Virus record (IMG/VR): IMGVR_UViG_3300017760_000095
Location: 1 to 23,993 of that record
Direction: 5' to 3' (one strand)
From: a virus
Length of the DNA stretch: 23,993 bases
The notes under the pieces are model-generated. The model was given only the letters and a program-made list of their open reading frames with translations, did not search any database and was not told the DNA's origin. A program made the position numbers and the translations under genes. Shown here one piece after another: positions 1-5,881 of this stretch. Each line of letters opens with the position of its first letter. The first letter of the stretch is position 1.

Positions 1-213
1 CAAGCCATTAGACAGCTTGACAGTATATGTGCTGCCTTTGCTGCCCTTGACCTGCCATGTCTTCTCGCCCGCTGCAGCTTGGCGCTCACGCGGCTTGTAG
101 ACCATGTATTCAGACAACTCATCGAGTGTCGTTGATACAGGCACCTCAATCCACACGTTCCCGGCGATCCCATAACGGATTCCGGTGTGACTAGTGAACA
201 GAGCCGGTGGCAT
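1..213 (-). CDS. Partial gene, N-terminus of a possible SWIM-type small protein
   Basis: An open frame starts with ATG at 213 and runs off the left edge, giving 71 residues without a stop. It begins MPPALFTSHTGIRYGIAG and ends with a segment reading TWQVKGSKGSTYTVKLSNG. That ending resembles the stretch just before the CxC...CxH zinc ligands of SWIM-type phage proteins (W.V.GS.G..YTV...NG followed by Cys residues). The predicted cysteines would lie outside the window, so the zinc site cannot be seen. It follows the 231..689 gene after 17 nt on the same strand; the ribosome-binding site is weak (AGTAGAAG). The coding call is fairly good; the family call is inference. Confidence 0.55.
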   Translation of the reverse strand, partial: MPPALFTSHTGIRYGIAGNVWIEVPVSTTLDELSEYMVYKPRERQAAAGEKTWQVKGSKGSTYTVKLSNGL

Positions 214-230
214 ACTGACTTCTACTGGAT

Positions 231-689
231 TCAAGATACCAACTCCAAGTCACGAACAGAAATGTGATTGCTGTTCTGTGTATCTTTTCTGACGCCGATC
301 CACTGCACGCTGCAGCTATCGTTTGTCTCTTTAGTAACCATGCCAGTCAAGCCAGCAAAGCCATAACGCCTAGCACGCTTGGTCTGCTTGCCGCGAACCA
401 GTTGCCCAGTGTTGTACTTGCAAGGCGGTGCCTTCAGCGAGTGAAGCAGTTGCGTCAGGTTGTCGCGGAACGAACCAGCAAAGTAGTCGCTCATCGAATC
501 AGAGTGATCATCATAACGGCGCATGTGCCAGTTACATGCTTCAGCTTCCATAACATCATCGCCACGATGACCATTGACAAGAAACGAACCGACGTAACCG
601 TCATAGGTGAACCAAAATCTGCCTCCGTCATGCTCGACCTCGGTGCCAAGGTATTTCTCGATCTTCTTGATTGCTTTTCCGACTTTCAT
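231..689 (-). CDS. Phage protein with C-terminal SH3/KOW-like segment
   Basis: Unrecognised 152-aa protein. I chose the ATG at 689 (MKVGKAIKKIEKYLG) rather than an upstream in-frame ATG at 749, because GAGAGGAC sits just before it and the upstream stretch overlaps a promoter-like element. The N-terminal ~95 residues are unique and rich in His, Asp and aromatics. The C-terminal ~55 residues (TGQLVRGKQTKRARRYG, then GLTGMVTKE, SVQWIGVR and ending DLELVS) match the pattern of the small SH3-like proteins encoded just upstream. It is the first gene after the element at 721..751, so it is likely to be transcribed from it. Function unknown. Confidence 0.8.
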   Translation of the reverse strand: MKVGKAIKKIEKYLGTEVEHDGGRFWFTYDGYVGSFLVNGHRGDDVMEAEACNWHMRRYDDHSDSMSDYFAGSFRDNLTQLLHSLKAPPCKYNTGQLVRGKQTKRARRYGFAGLTGMVTKETNDSCSVQWIGVRKDTQNSNHISVRDLELVS

Positions 690-720
690 ATATGTCCTCT
701 CTCTTAGTTGGTGACATTTA

Positions 721-751
721 TTAGACGTGTGAGCGCGAGTTTTATTCAAAG
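721..751 (-). promoter_or_regulatory. Promoter-like repeat, copy 1
   Basis: Read on the minus strand this is TTTGAATAAAA, an 11-nt spacer, then ACGTCTAA. It is one of three near-identical elements (see 3504..3535 and 5099..5132), each ending 24-31 nt before a start codon. TTGAAT and TCTAAT could act as -35 and -10 boxes with an 18-nt spacer. The distance to the ATG at 689 is about 31 nt. Repetition and placement are seen; promoter activity is inferred. Confidence 0.6.
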
Positions 752-766
752 AAAATCGATCTTTTT

Positions 767-1015
767 TTAAAAAACTTTGCGAATATGTGTGAAGCCGTTG
801 GGCAAGCCATCCACTACGATGAGCGCGCCTCGGTTGTAGTCTGACTCCTCGTAGGTTTCTAGCTTAAACCGAGTTAGAACCTGCGTTACCAAGTCTTTCA
901 TTCGTTGAGAGTTGCCAGTGATGATCCTAAACGGAGCCTCGTTTTTGTGAGTGAAATCAATCACTTGTGTCTCCACGTCCAAGTGTTTCACGCCATGTAA
1001 ATCAAGTGTCTTCAT
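767..1015 (-). CDS. Small Smr-domain-like protein
   Basis: An 82-aa protein starting MKTLDLHGVKHLDVETQVIDF. The LDLHG motif (residues 4-8) near the N-terminus, and the later PFRIITGNSQRMKDLV (about 28-43), follow the layout of the Smr (small MutS-related) domain: LDLHG, helix, then a hydrophobic strand leading into a TG-containing loop. Smr domains bind or nick nucleic acids in MutS2 and stand-alone proteins. The usual TGxG loop is TGNS here, so catalytic ability is uncertain. The start overlaps the upstream gene by 14 nt, with GGAGG inside that gene serving as ribosome-binding site. Last gene before promoter copy 1. Family assignment is from motif only. Confidence 0.65.
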   Translation of the reverse strand: MKTLDLHGVKHLDVETQVIDFTHKNEAPFRIITGNSQRMKDLVTQVLTRFKLETYEESDYNRGALIVVDGLPNGFTHIRKVF

Positions 1016-1208
1016 TTTTTAGTGCCTCCAAGTTTTTTGCACGTACTTTAATAATCTTTGCTGTCCCATCGTCGATACAGATTTCGTAATCGTAGAAGGG
1101 TTCGTCATTCAAGACAGCCAACACGACTGCCCGGTATTTCTCCTCACGGAGATATTTAGTGTCAGGGAACTGGCAATACAGAACCCAGTCATCAACTTTG
1201 TAGCCCAT
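1002..1208 (-). CDS. Small SH3-like protein
   Basis: A 68-aa protein of the tandem small-protein family. It starts MGYKVDDWVLYCQFPD, then has a hydrophobic YRAVVLAVL strand, an acidic YEICIDDGTAKIIKV strand pair and ends in NLEALKNEDT. This order (V-D-x-V-L-Y, hydrophobic strand, I.V...., N/DLEAL) repeats in its neighbours and suggests a small all-beta SH3/KOW-like barrel. The ATG overlaps the TAA of the 1208..1417 gene (TAATG), implying coupled translation; no clear Shine-Dalgarno is visible. Function unknown. Confidence 0.75.
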   Translation of the reverse strand: MGYKVDDWVLYCQFPDTKYLREEKYRAVVLAVLNDEPFYDYEICIDDGTAKIIKVRAKNLEALKNEDT

Positions 1209-1417
1209 TACGGGCTGGACTTTGCGCGAGATAGCACACTGACATCAGATTTCCGGCATGCTGTGACCGTGGGACCACCACGCTCACCAAACCAAACAAC
1301 TCTAATGCCGGGATACGCATACTCATCAGTATCGCAGATCTCGACAACTACGCCCATCACTTGCGGTTCGGTCTTCCACCATAGGACAAGATCGCCCACT
1401 ATAATATCTCCAATCAC
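1208..1417 (-). CDS. Small SH3-like protein
   Basis: A 69-aa member of the small-barrel array: VGDLVLWWKTEPQVMGVVVEI then IRVVWFGERGG and ending KSDVSVLS. It shows the array signature most clearly (GDLV, GVVVE, I.V.W, VSVLS). The start is GTG, overlapping the preceding stop as GTGA; an alternative GTG at 1399, preceded by GGAG, would begin the protein directly at the GDLV strand and is nearly as likely. Possible roles of this fold in phages include binding nucleic acid or host proteins, but nothing here decides that. Confidence 0.75.
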   Translation of the reverse strand: MIGDIIVGDLVLWWKTEPQVMGVVVEICDTDEYAYPGIRVVWFGERGGPTVTACRKSDVSVLSRAKSSP

Positions 1418-1623
1418 TCACCGACCACCTCTACTTGCCAAACAGGTAGACCGCGCTTAGAGGTACCGAAAAGCACTTCCACGAAAGGCTCATAAGGGCA
1501 GAGGTCAAAGTTTACTTTCTTGCCTCTTTCGTCAACGTTCCAAAGTTTATGCTCATATGTCCTCACAACAACGCCTAAATCGCCTTTGTGACCAACCAAC
1601 CTAACTAAATCACCCACTTTCAC
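1414..1623 (-). CDS. Small SH3-like protein
   Basis: A 69-aa protein starting at GTG 1623 (MKVGDLVRLVGHKGDLGVVV). I preferred this to the ATG at 1641 because GGAGG lies six bases before the GTG and because the start then matches the MKVGDLV form of the paralogue at 2117..2353. After GVVVRTYEHKLW come FVEVLFGTSKRG and the ending PVWQVEVVGE, again the SH3-like order of strands. It overlaps the end of the 1610..1831 gene by 14 nt and its own stop overlaps the next start. Function unknown. Confidence 0.75.
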   Translation of the reverse strand: MKVGDLVRLVGHKGDLGVVVRTYEHKLWNVDERGKKVNFDLCPYEPFVEVLFGTSKRGLPVWQVEVVGE

Positions 1624-1831
1624 TAAGAACCTCCAAAGCATCCATTGAAAAATCTGATATTGGGGTATACCGTCCAGCGTATTTAACTGGCTTTACCCAT
1701 CGAATCCGAGCATGAGCGCGCCCATCGCTGCCCTTGGCTGTATAGTGAAGGATCAGCCCGTGTGCGCCAATAAAATCCTCGTACACATAGCCTGTGGCTG
1801 CTCCCACATATTTAACTAGTGTGCCGATCAT
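1610..1831 (-). CDS. Small SH3-like protein
   Basis: A 73-aa protein: MIGTLVKYVGAATGYVYED, then AHGLILHYTAKG, ARIRWVKPVKYAG and ending DALEVLSESG. The start ATG overlaps the previous stop (ATGA). The G-T-L-V-K-Y opening, GLILH strand, RIRWV strand and LEVLS ending fit the array of paralogue-like barrels in this region. No enzyme motif is visible and no function can be given. Confidence 0.75.
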   Translation of the reverse strand: MIGTLVKYVGAATGYVYEDFIGAHGLILHYTAKGSDGRAHARIRWVKPVKYAGRYTPISDFSMDALEVLSESG

Positions 1832-2130
1832 GATTGTCTCACCATCAACACAGGAAACCCGGCGGGCAACTCGCCCGAAACCATACCGCCATGCTTAGCG
1901 ATCACGTTAATAACTGTCATGCGCGGAACCCAACCGTATACTGTGCCGGTAAGATCATCAGGGTCTTCGGCATGCTTAGACAGCAATGACTCCTCTTGAT
2001 TAGGAAACCCTACTTCAACCTCATCATAGAAGTCAGCGCCGGCGTGCCTAGGCGTACAATACGCTGTACTATCCGCTTGCACGCTCATAGAAAACCCATC
2101 AACGCAAACAACTGGTTTATTTTTCTTCAT
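1828..2130 (-). CDS. Conserved phage hypothetical protein (VDGFSMSVQ type)
   Basis: A 100-aa protein starting MKKNKPVVCVDGFSMSVQ, with AYCTPR, YDEVEVGFPNQEESLL, HAEDPDDLTGTVYGWVP and INVIAKHGGM. I recognise this layout (CVDGFSMSVQA..AYC.PR...EVE.GFP...E..L..YAEDP...TGTVYG.VP......I..HGG) as a recurring small protein of phage and bacterial genomes without an assigned function. GGAGAAAATA precedes the ATG. It breaks the run of SH3-like genes, so the cluster is not simply one tandem duplication. Confidence 0.8.
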   Translation of the reverse strand: MKKNKPVVCVDGFSMSVQADSTAYCTPRHAGADFYDEVEVGFPNQEESLLSKHAEDPDDLTGTVYGWVPRMTVINVIAKHGGMVSGELPAGFPVLMVRQS

Positions 2131-2353
2131 TATTTTCTCCTGCTTTTACTAAAAACATTTCGTGGAAGTTTAATGTTCTTCCGTTTGTCATCCACAACTT
2201 ATAGATTGCTGTGAACTTTTTATTAGGGTTCTTGCCTGCACCAGTTGCAGTATGAACTTCTTCAATAATCAAACCCATGCGACTATCGGGCATTGCCGAA
2301 TCGTCTGTGCCTTCTTTGATCTTTACCAGATCGCCAACCTTAAACTTTCCCAT
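2117..2353 (-). CDS. Small SH3-like protein
   Basis: A 78-aa protein beginning MGKFKVGDLVKIKEGTDD, followed by RMGLIIEEVHTATGAG, FTAIYKLWMTNGRTLNFHE and ending in an acidic, charged tail (AGENNEEK). The GDLVKI, GLIIEEV and YKLWM strands match the array signature. AAAGGAAG sits directly before the ATG; the start overlaps the upstream gene by 14 nt. Function unknown. Confidence 0.75.
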   Translation of the reverse strand: MGKFKVGDLVKIKEGTDDSAMPDSRMGLIIEEVHTATGAGKNPNKKFTAIYKLWMTNGRTLNFHEMFLVKAGENNEEK

Positions 2354-2615
2354 CTTCCTTTGCCTTTATGACTCTACAATCTGCCACATTGAGAAGCCTG
2401 ATTGCGTTGAAGTTCGTCAGTGGTCTGACTTTGACTATGCTGCCCCAACCGACCTCTACCACTATTCCGTGCTCTGGAGCGGTGCCATGTCTCGATGGTG
2501 AAGCGGGGGTATTGAATGCGGCATCGGTCAGAAACACATCATAACACACCATGTCTCCGACATTAATATCTCTTGATGTCGACAGGCTATTAATGTTTGG
2601 TTTAGTTTTCTTCAT
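2340..2615 (-). CDS. Small SH3-like protein with N-terminal extension
   Basis: A 91-aa protein. About 18 polar residues precede the barrel signature VGDMVCYDVFLTDA, then HGIVVEVGWGSIVKVRPL and LLNVADCRVIKAKEDG. GDMV, GIVVEV and IVKVRPL are the array strands. The ATG overlaps the preceding TGA (ATGA). The Ser/Thr/Asn-rich leader is unusual compared with siblings that start within four residues of GDLV. Function unknown. Confidence 0.75.
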   Translation of the reverse strand: MKKTKPNINSLSTSRDINVGDMVCYDVFLTDAAFNTPASPSRHGTAPEHGIVVEVGWGSIVKVRPLTNFNAIRLLNVADCRVIKAKEDGKV

Positions 2616-2887
2616 CCTGACAACAACTCTACATTATGTGAGTGTACGTTGGGGTAAGTCTGCCCGTCCTTGAGAACCTTGAGGATCTGATAATACCTAC
2701 GGCAACCCGGTGGCACGTCACCACCAACAGAGTTGGGGGATATGTGATGCCACGATGATGCGCGCACTACAACAGCCGCCCCAGTCGGACACGGAATAAA
2801 ATCAATCTCATTGAGGCGAATCACTCTTATGAGATCTCCGGTCTTGTATGCTCTCTCGATGATAGCTCCTAGCGGCATTCTTCTCAC
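2612..2887 (-). CDS. Small SH3-like protein
   Basis: A 91-aa protein starting at GTG 2887, which overlaps the upstream TAG (TAGTG) and has GGAGG four bases before it; an upstream GTG at 2908 and ATG at 2878 are weaker. The chain reads MRRMPLGAIIERAYKTGD, then LIRVIRLNEIDFIPCPTG, AAVVVRASSWHHISPNS, YYQILKVLKDG and ends HNVELLSG. TGDLIRV, AAVVVRA and NVELLS follow the array pattern. Function unknown. Confidence 0.75.
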   Translation of the reverse strand: MRRMPLGAIIERAYKTGDLIRVIRLNEIDFIPCPTGAAVVVRASSWHHISPNSVGGDVPPGCRRYYQILKVLKDGQTYPNVHSHNVELLSG

Positions 2888-3108
2888 TAAGCCTCCGCAG
2901 TCACACAACCGGGAACGCTCACGATTGCAGTAAGAACATTTTCAATAGCGAATCGCTCAGCCATGCCTTCAGGTGAATCAGGATCGCCAATGGTATCTAG
3001 TTTCTCAGCCATCGTTGCCCACACAGTGTGTTGCGTTACGTTCTCGCCAAACTCGGCTGCTCTGAGTGTCACCAGCTCAAATGGTGTTAGGTTTATTTCA
3101 AAAGTCAT
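2887..3108 (-). CDS. Small helical hypothetical protein
   Basis: A 73-aa protein starting MTFEINLTPFELVTLRAAEF. It looks mainly helical and mildly acidic (MAERFAIENVLTAIVSV near the end) and lacks the SH3-like pattern of its neighbours. AAAGGAAAG precedes the ATG at 3108. It follows the 3121..3477 gene after 12 nt and so probably shares the promoter at 3504..3535. I do not recognise it. Confidence 0.75.
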   Translation of the reverse strand: MTFEINLTPFELVTLRAAEFGENVTQHTVWATMAEKLDTIGDPDSPEGMAERFAIENVLTAIVSVPGCVTAEA

Positions 3109-3120
3109 AGTCTTTCCTTT

Positions 3121-3477
3121 TTAGCTAGCGTATTTAATACTGTATGCGGTTGTGGCATCCATGCCATTAGAGTTGTCGCAGACGTATCCACGGATCGCGG
3201 AGTTGCCTTTGGTATAGGGAGCCTTCCAAGTTGCAGCCTTGAAGATTGCTCCGTCCGACTTACGAACAAAACCATACACAGAGCAGTTGATCCCCAAATC
3301 TTCCCCTTCTTCTCGTACGACCTTCCAATAGACTCGACCGGGATGTACCGTGATCTTGGGTGCCTTAAGGTTTTTATAGTTGCTGACGAAGTGATCGTTG
3401 ATCTTGTCCTGAACCTTCTCAACGAAAGTCTCAAATGCGTATTCGATTTCTTCAGGGGTTCGTTTTACCAGTTGCAT
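3121..3477 (-). CDS. Conserved phage hypothetical protein (SVYGFV / KAATWKAP type)
   Basis: A 118-aa protein starting MQLVKRTPEEIEYAFETF. I preferred the ATG at 3477 (AAAGGAAAGAGCT before it) to one at 3519, which falls within the promoter-like element. The middle and end carry KITVHPGRVYWKVVREEG, SVYGFVRKSDGAIFKAATW and RGYVCD. These motifs recur in many tailed-phage small proteins of unknown role, which I know as conserved hypotheticals. It is the first gene downstream of promoter copy 2, about 26 nt away, so it is likely expressed strongly. Confidence 0.85.
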   Translation of the reverse strand: MQLVKRTPEEIEYAFETFVEKVQDKINDHFVSNYKNLKAPKITVHPGRVYWKVVREEGEDLGINCSVYGFVRKSDGAIFKAATWKAPYTKGNSAIRGYVCDNSNGMDATTAYSIKYAS

Positions 3478-3503
3478 AGCTCTTTCCTTTTGTTGTCTAT
3501 AGA

Positions 3504-3535
3504 TTAGACGTATGGGCATCGGATTTTATTCAAAG
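3504..3535 (-). promoter_or_regulatory. Promoter-like repeat, copy 2
   Basis: Minus-strand reading: CTTTGAATAAAA, a 12-nt spacer, then ACGTCTAA, followed by TCTATAGACAACAAAAGGAA leading to the ATG at 3477. The downstream GTCTA..TAGAC could form a short hairpin. Matches the copies at 721..751 and 5099..5132; the spacer is not conserved, so the conserved blocks are likely functional rather than from recent duplication. Confidence 0.65.
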
Positions 3536-3549
3536 TTTTTTTATTATTT

Positions 3550-3846
3550 TTAATAATCATCGCGCTTGGTTGCAAGGATGATGGCACCGATGTAACCGGG
3601 TGGCACCTTGAGGATGAGTGTTCTCCATCCTTTCCATTTTGCACCAACATATAATAGATCTTTTAAGTGAGGCTCTAGCTGCTTGCTTGGTTCTTCAACT
3701 TCAACAACTAGCTCCAAGATATGTCCACCATCGTCAGAAGTAGTTCTGACGTGATATACCCCATTATATATCGAACCGATAAGCTCTGTCAAGCTCTCGA
3801 TTGCTTCTTCTTTAGATGCCTTCTCTCCTAAATTAAACTTACCCAT
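3550..3846 (-). CDS. Hypothetical small alpha/beta protein
   Basis: A 98-aa protein starting MGKFNLGEKASKEEAIESL with CTAAAGGAGAGA before the ATG. It has an N-terminal helix, a glycine-rich turn (SDDGGHILELVVEVEE), and a hydrophobic C-terminus (WRTLILKVPPGYIGAIILA). No known motif. It is the last gene before promoter copy 2. The stop is followed by an AT-only stretch; that stretch lacks a T run on this strand, so it is not a usual terminator. Confidence 0.75.
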   Translation of the reverse strand: MGKFNLGEKASKEEAIESLTELIGSIYNGVYHVRTTSDDGGHILELVVEVEEPSKQLEPHLKDLLYVGAKWKGWRTLILKVPPGYIGAIILATKRDDY

Positions 3847-3883
3847 TCCAATCTCTCCTTTAGTTAGGTTGTACCTGTAATAA

Positions 3884-4327
3884 TTAGAATGGAACTAGAA
3901 TCCTGTCCAGCCTTTCTGTCCTAGGAAAAGCATGCCAAACCGCCGGTGACCAGACTGCAGCTTCGGGGCATTTGTCGATTGTCATTTCAACATGGGTAAT
4001 GATCTCATGCATTGCAGCCGCATTCAGCATATAAGCATTGTTAATAAGATAGTCTAGATCGTAGTTGGCAACAACAAGCGTGCCCTTGCTGTTCAAAGCT
4101 ATTGGGACATCATTCGATGTAAGCCATGTATCCTCATAGGTTTCTGCAGCAAAGCGCGTGTTGTACCGACGAGATCTTATACGCTCGCCGCTTGGATTCA
4201 TTTCGGCTGCGATAGACCAATAATAGATCGCCGACTCAATGACGGTATAGTCAGTTTGGTAAGTGTTGTAGGATGCATCTTCCCAGTCTACGTCTGAAAC
4301 AAACGGCACCTTTATTAGCTGCTTCAT
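3884..4327 (-). CDS. Hypothetical protein
   Basis: A 147-aa protein starting MKQLIKVPFVSDVDWEDASY; the ATG overlaps the upstream TGA as ATGA. It is rich in Tyr, Trp, Asn and Ala, with a likely helical centre (VIESAIYYWSIAAEMNPSG) and a second helical region (YLINNAYMLNAAAMHEIITH). No membrane segment and no catalytic motif that I recognise. Position within the small-gene cluster is the only context. Confidence 0.75.
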   Translation of the reverse strand: MKQLIKVPFVSDVDWEDASYNTYQTDYTVIESAIYYWSIAAEMNPSGERIRSRRYNTRFAAETYEDTWLTSNDVPIALNSKGTLVVANYDLDYLINNAYMLNAAAMHEIITHVEMTIDKCPEAAVWSPAVWHAFPRTERLDRILVPF

Positions 4328-4692
4328 CTTTGTCGTTCCTGTACTTCACTCATGACCTTAAAGAAGCGACCTTCGTACCATTCATGCCCCAAGTGTACGC
4401 CCTCTGCTGGGACTGTGCCTTCAATAAGCAAATCATCATCGGACATACCTGCCTGTGCTGTCAGCACCCACTCTGTTTCATAGATTGGAGGCGATATAGC
4501 CTTCGGCTTAAACTTTCCTTTTCGCATCCACTTGATTCGGATGCAGTTCTTATAGCGCTTGTTGGTAGATTCCCATGGTGAACGGTGTCGCCACATAGAG
4601 TCGCGCACATCAACTACCAGACCGATGGTTTCATGTCCTCGACCACCGACATTGTACCAAACAATGTCACCTATTCGCGGAGTTTTTTCCAT
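4324..4692 (-). CDS. SH3-like protein, longer member
   Basis: A 122-aa protein: MEKTPRIGDIVWYNVGG, then ETIGLVVDVRDSMWRHRS, a basic IRIKWMRKGKFKPKAI segment, and a C-terminal stretch with HEWYEGRFFKVMSEVQ. GDIVWYNV, IGLVVDV and IRIKWM repeat the array signature, with a longer inserted loop and tail. GAGGGTACAA precedes the ATG. The middle carries many Lys and Arg, which would suit contact with nucleic acid, but that is inference. Confidence 0.75.
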   Translation of the reverse strand: MEKTPRIGDIVWYNVGGRGHETIGLVVDVRDSMWRHRSPWESTNKRYKNCIRIKWMRKGKFKPKAISPPIYETEWVLTAQAGMSDDDLLIEGTVPAEGVHLGHEWYEGRFFKVMSEVQERQR

Positions 4693-4945
4693 TTGTACCC
4701 TCTACGCTCGACAAAACCTCAAAGTTGTACTTAGAAATGTCTAGCATATGATATTCGTGTGAACGTGGTATGTAAACCACTATTTTTGGCGAACCGTCAT
4801 TAGCGGCTTCGACAACAAGTCCGTAACAATAGATAGGCTCGTATGGATATACATTGCCTGTATCGTCAGCGGTAAAGACAGCGTAGCTTATCACCCATCT
4901 TACGAAGTCACCAGTTGTAACCTTCGGTATGTCATAGTAATCCAC
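4667..4945 (-). CDS. SH3-like protein
   Basis: A 92-aa protein starting at GTG 4945 (MDYYDIPKVTTGDFVRWV). No other in-frame start lies before the conserved GDFVRW strand, and the Shine-Dalgarno is weak. YCYGLVVEAANDG, IVVYIPRSHEYHML and NFEVLSSVEG continue the array pattern. It overlaps the next gene by 26 nt and follows the 41-aa gene at 4949..5074 with only a 3-nt gap, so the two are probably coupled. Function unknown. Confidence 0.75.
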   Translation of the reverse strand: MDYYDIPKVTTGDFVRWVISYAVFTADDTGNVYPYEPIYCYGLVVEAANDGSPKIVVYIPRSHEYHMLDISKYNFEVLSSVEGTNGKNSANR

Positions 4946-4948
4946 ATA

Positions 4949-5074
4949 TTAAGTAGACTGCTTCGACACCTTCTTGACCTTCTCCATGATTTCGTCTGTC
5001 ATCTTTGTTGCTTGTGCTTGGGTTAATACCGGCAAGCTATGCCTTAATATGTATGAGATATACCAGTGTTGCAT
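4949..5074 (-). CDS. 41-aa small protein behind promoter copy 3
   Basis: A short frame from ATG 5074 to TAA 4949 encodes 41 residues: MQHWYISYILRHSLPVL then TQAQATKMTDEIMEKVKK and VSKQST. AAAGGAAAACAC precedes the ATG and promoter copy 3 lies 24 nt further upstream. It fills the space between the 4667 gene and the promoter exactly, in the slot occupied by full-length genes behind the other two copies. The N-terminus is aromatic, the C-terminus a basic amphipathic helix. Function unknown. Confidence 0.7.
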   Translation of the reverse strand: MQHWYISYILRHSLPVLTQAQATKMTDEIMEKVKKVSKQST

Positions 5075-5098
5075 GTGTTTTCCTTTGTTGGTTGTCTG

Positions 5099-5132
5099 TT
5101 AGACGTATCAGGGTCTGTTTTTATTCATTCAG
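5099..5132 (-). promoter_or_regulatory. Promoter-like repeat, copy 3
   Basis: Minus-strand reading: ATGAATAAAA, a 12-nt spacer, ACGTCTAA, then CAGACAACCAACAAAGGAAA before the ATG at 5074. Shares both blocks and the downstream GACAAC with copy 2. GTCT-GTT-AGAC just after the second block could pair. Promoter role inferred from three-fold repetition and constant placement. Confidence 0.6.
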
Positions 5133-5136
5133 AAGA

Positions 5137-5149
5137 GGAAAAATTTTCC
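5137..5149. promoter_or_regulatory. AT-rich palindrome beside promoter copy 3, possible operator
   Basis: GGAAAAATTTTCC reads nearly the same on both strands (six-base arms around one base). It lies directly upstream of promoter copy 3, between it and the end of the zinc-knuckle gene. Such a site could bind a dimeric regulator; no partner copy was noticed at the other two promoters, so the role is speculative. Confidence 0.3.
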
Positions 5150-5169
5150 GCGAAGTTTTCTGAGGAGAT

Positions 5170-5835
5170 TCATATTATTCTCGACTCTTTATCGAAATCA
5201 CGAAACAACGTATCAATGCCCAATTCACCGGAGAACCATTTTGACGGTAATGCGAAATCATACGAAGGTGATACAACTTCCCAACCCGTAAAGGTTAATG
5301 ATGGGTTGACTAGCGTTGGTGGAATTGTGAGCCACATACGTCGACCAACGTTTGATATTTGTTGGCACAAGACAGCGCGCTCACCTTCATTAATATAATT
5401 GATGCTTTCCCACTCATGACGTAAAACCATCCACAAAAGCCCATCGGTGGACTTGCGATGATCCTTGACTTTCAACATAGCTCCAATACCAATACCTAAA
5501 CGCTTAACATTCGTATAATATTCTTTGCGCCATGATGTATTTCTTTCAACAGCTAGTTTCATATCGCTCTTTAGAGTATTGCACGTTCTTCGGTTGTGAC
5601 CAAGCGTATGACAGTAAGTGCAGCTTCGCGGCATGCGTGCGCGCTCGGAGGCACTTTTTGAAATAGACTTCCGATTCTTTTTATACTCGACAATCAAAGG
5701 ATGGTTGGGTCCATGCTTTTGCTCCACCCTTTTCATATCGGATGCTAGCTGCGGGCATGTTTGCCTATTATGTCCTTTCGTAAAGCAGTAACCACACACA
5801 ACCGTCTTGGATTCGTTTTTGTTGCTTGTAGACAT
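5170..5835 (-). CDS. Double CCHC zinc-knuckle protein
   Basis: A 221-aa protein with two C-x2-C-x4-H-x4-C knuckles: CGYCFTKGHNRQTC (C14, C17, H22, C27) and CTYCHTLGHNRRTC (C72, C75, H80, C85), separated by a basic linker. Knuckles of this kind bind single-stranded nucleic acid, as in retroviral nucleocapsids; the GHNxRTC form also occurs in plant MYB-related proteins. The C-terminal half (about 113-200: GAMLKVKDHRKSTDGLLW, then VLRHEWESIN and WEVVSPSYDF) looks like a beta domain related in style to the SH3-like array. CGAGGAAC precedes the ATG. Likely a nucleic-acid-binding protein; target unknown. Confidence 0.85.
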   Translation of the reverse strand: MSTSNKNESKTVVCGYCFTKGHNRQTCPQLASDMKRVEQKHGPNHPLIVEYKKNRKSISKSASERARMPRSCTYCHTLGHNRRTCNTLKSDMKLAVERNTSWRKEYYTNVKRLGIGIGAMLKVKDHRKSTDGLLWMVLRHEWESINYINEGERAVLCQQISNVGRRMWLTIPPTLVNPSLTFTGWEVVSPSYDFALPSKWFSGELGIDTLFRDFDKESRII

Positions 5836-5881
5836 GTTCCTCGTTTAGCTAATGTACACTAAGTAGTTTCGAGTTGGTTCT

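Noticed and set aside
3536-3560. T-rich stretch at 3535-3555 as an intrinsic terminator
   Set aside because: The T run is on the plus strand; for minus-strand transcripts it reads as A, so it cannot terminate them.
3878-3887. AT-rich CTAATTATTA repeated near 3878, 10541, 15048 and 19610 (CTAAATATTA), as late-promoter motif
   Set aside because: In three cases it overlaps a stop codon, and at 15048 it is too close to the start codon. Distances vary from 5 to about 40 nt, so a promoter claim is not supportable.
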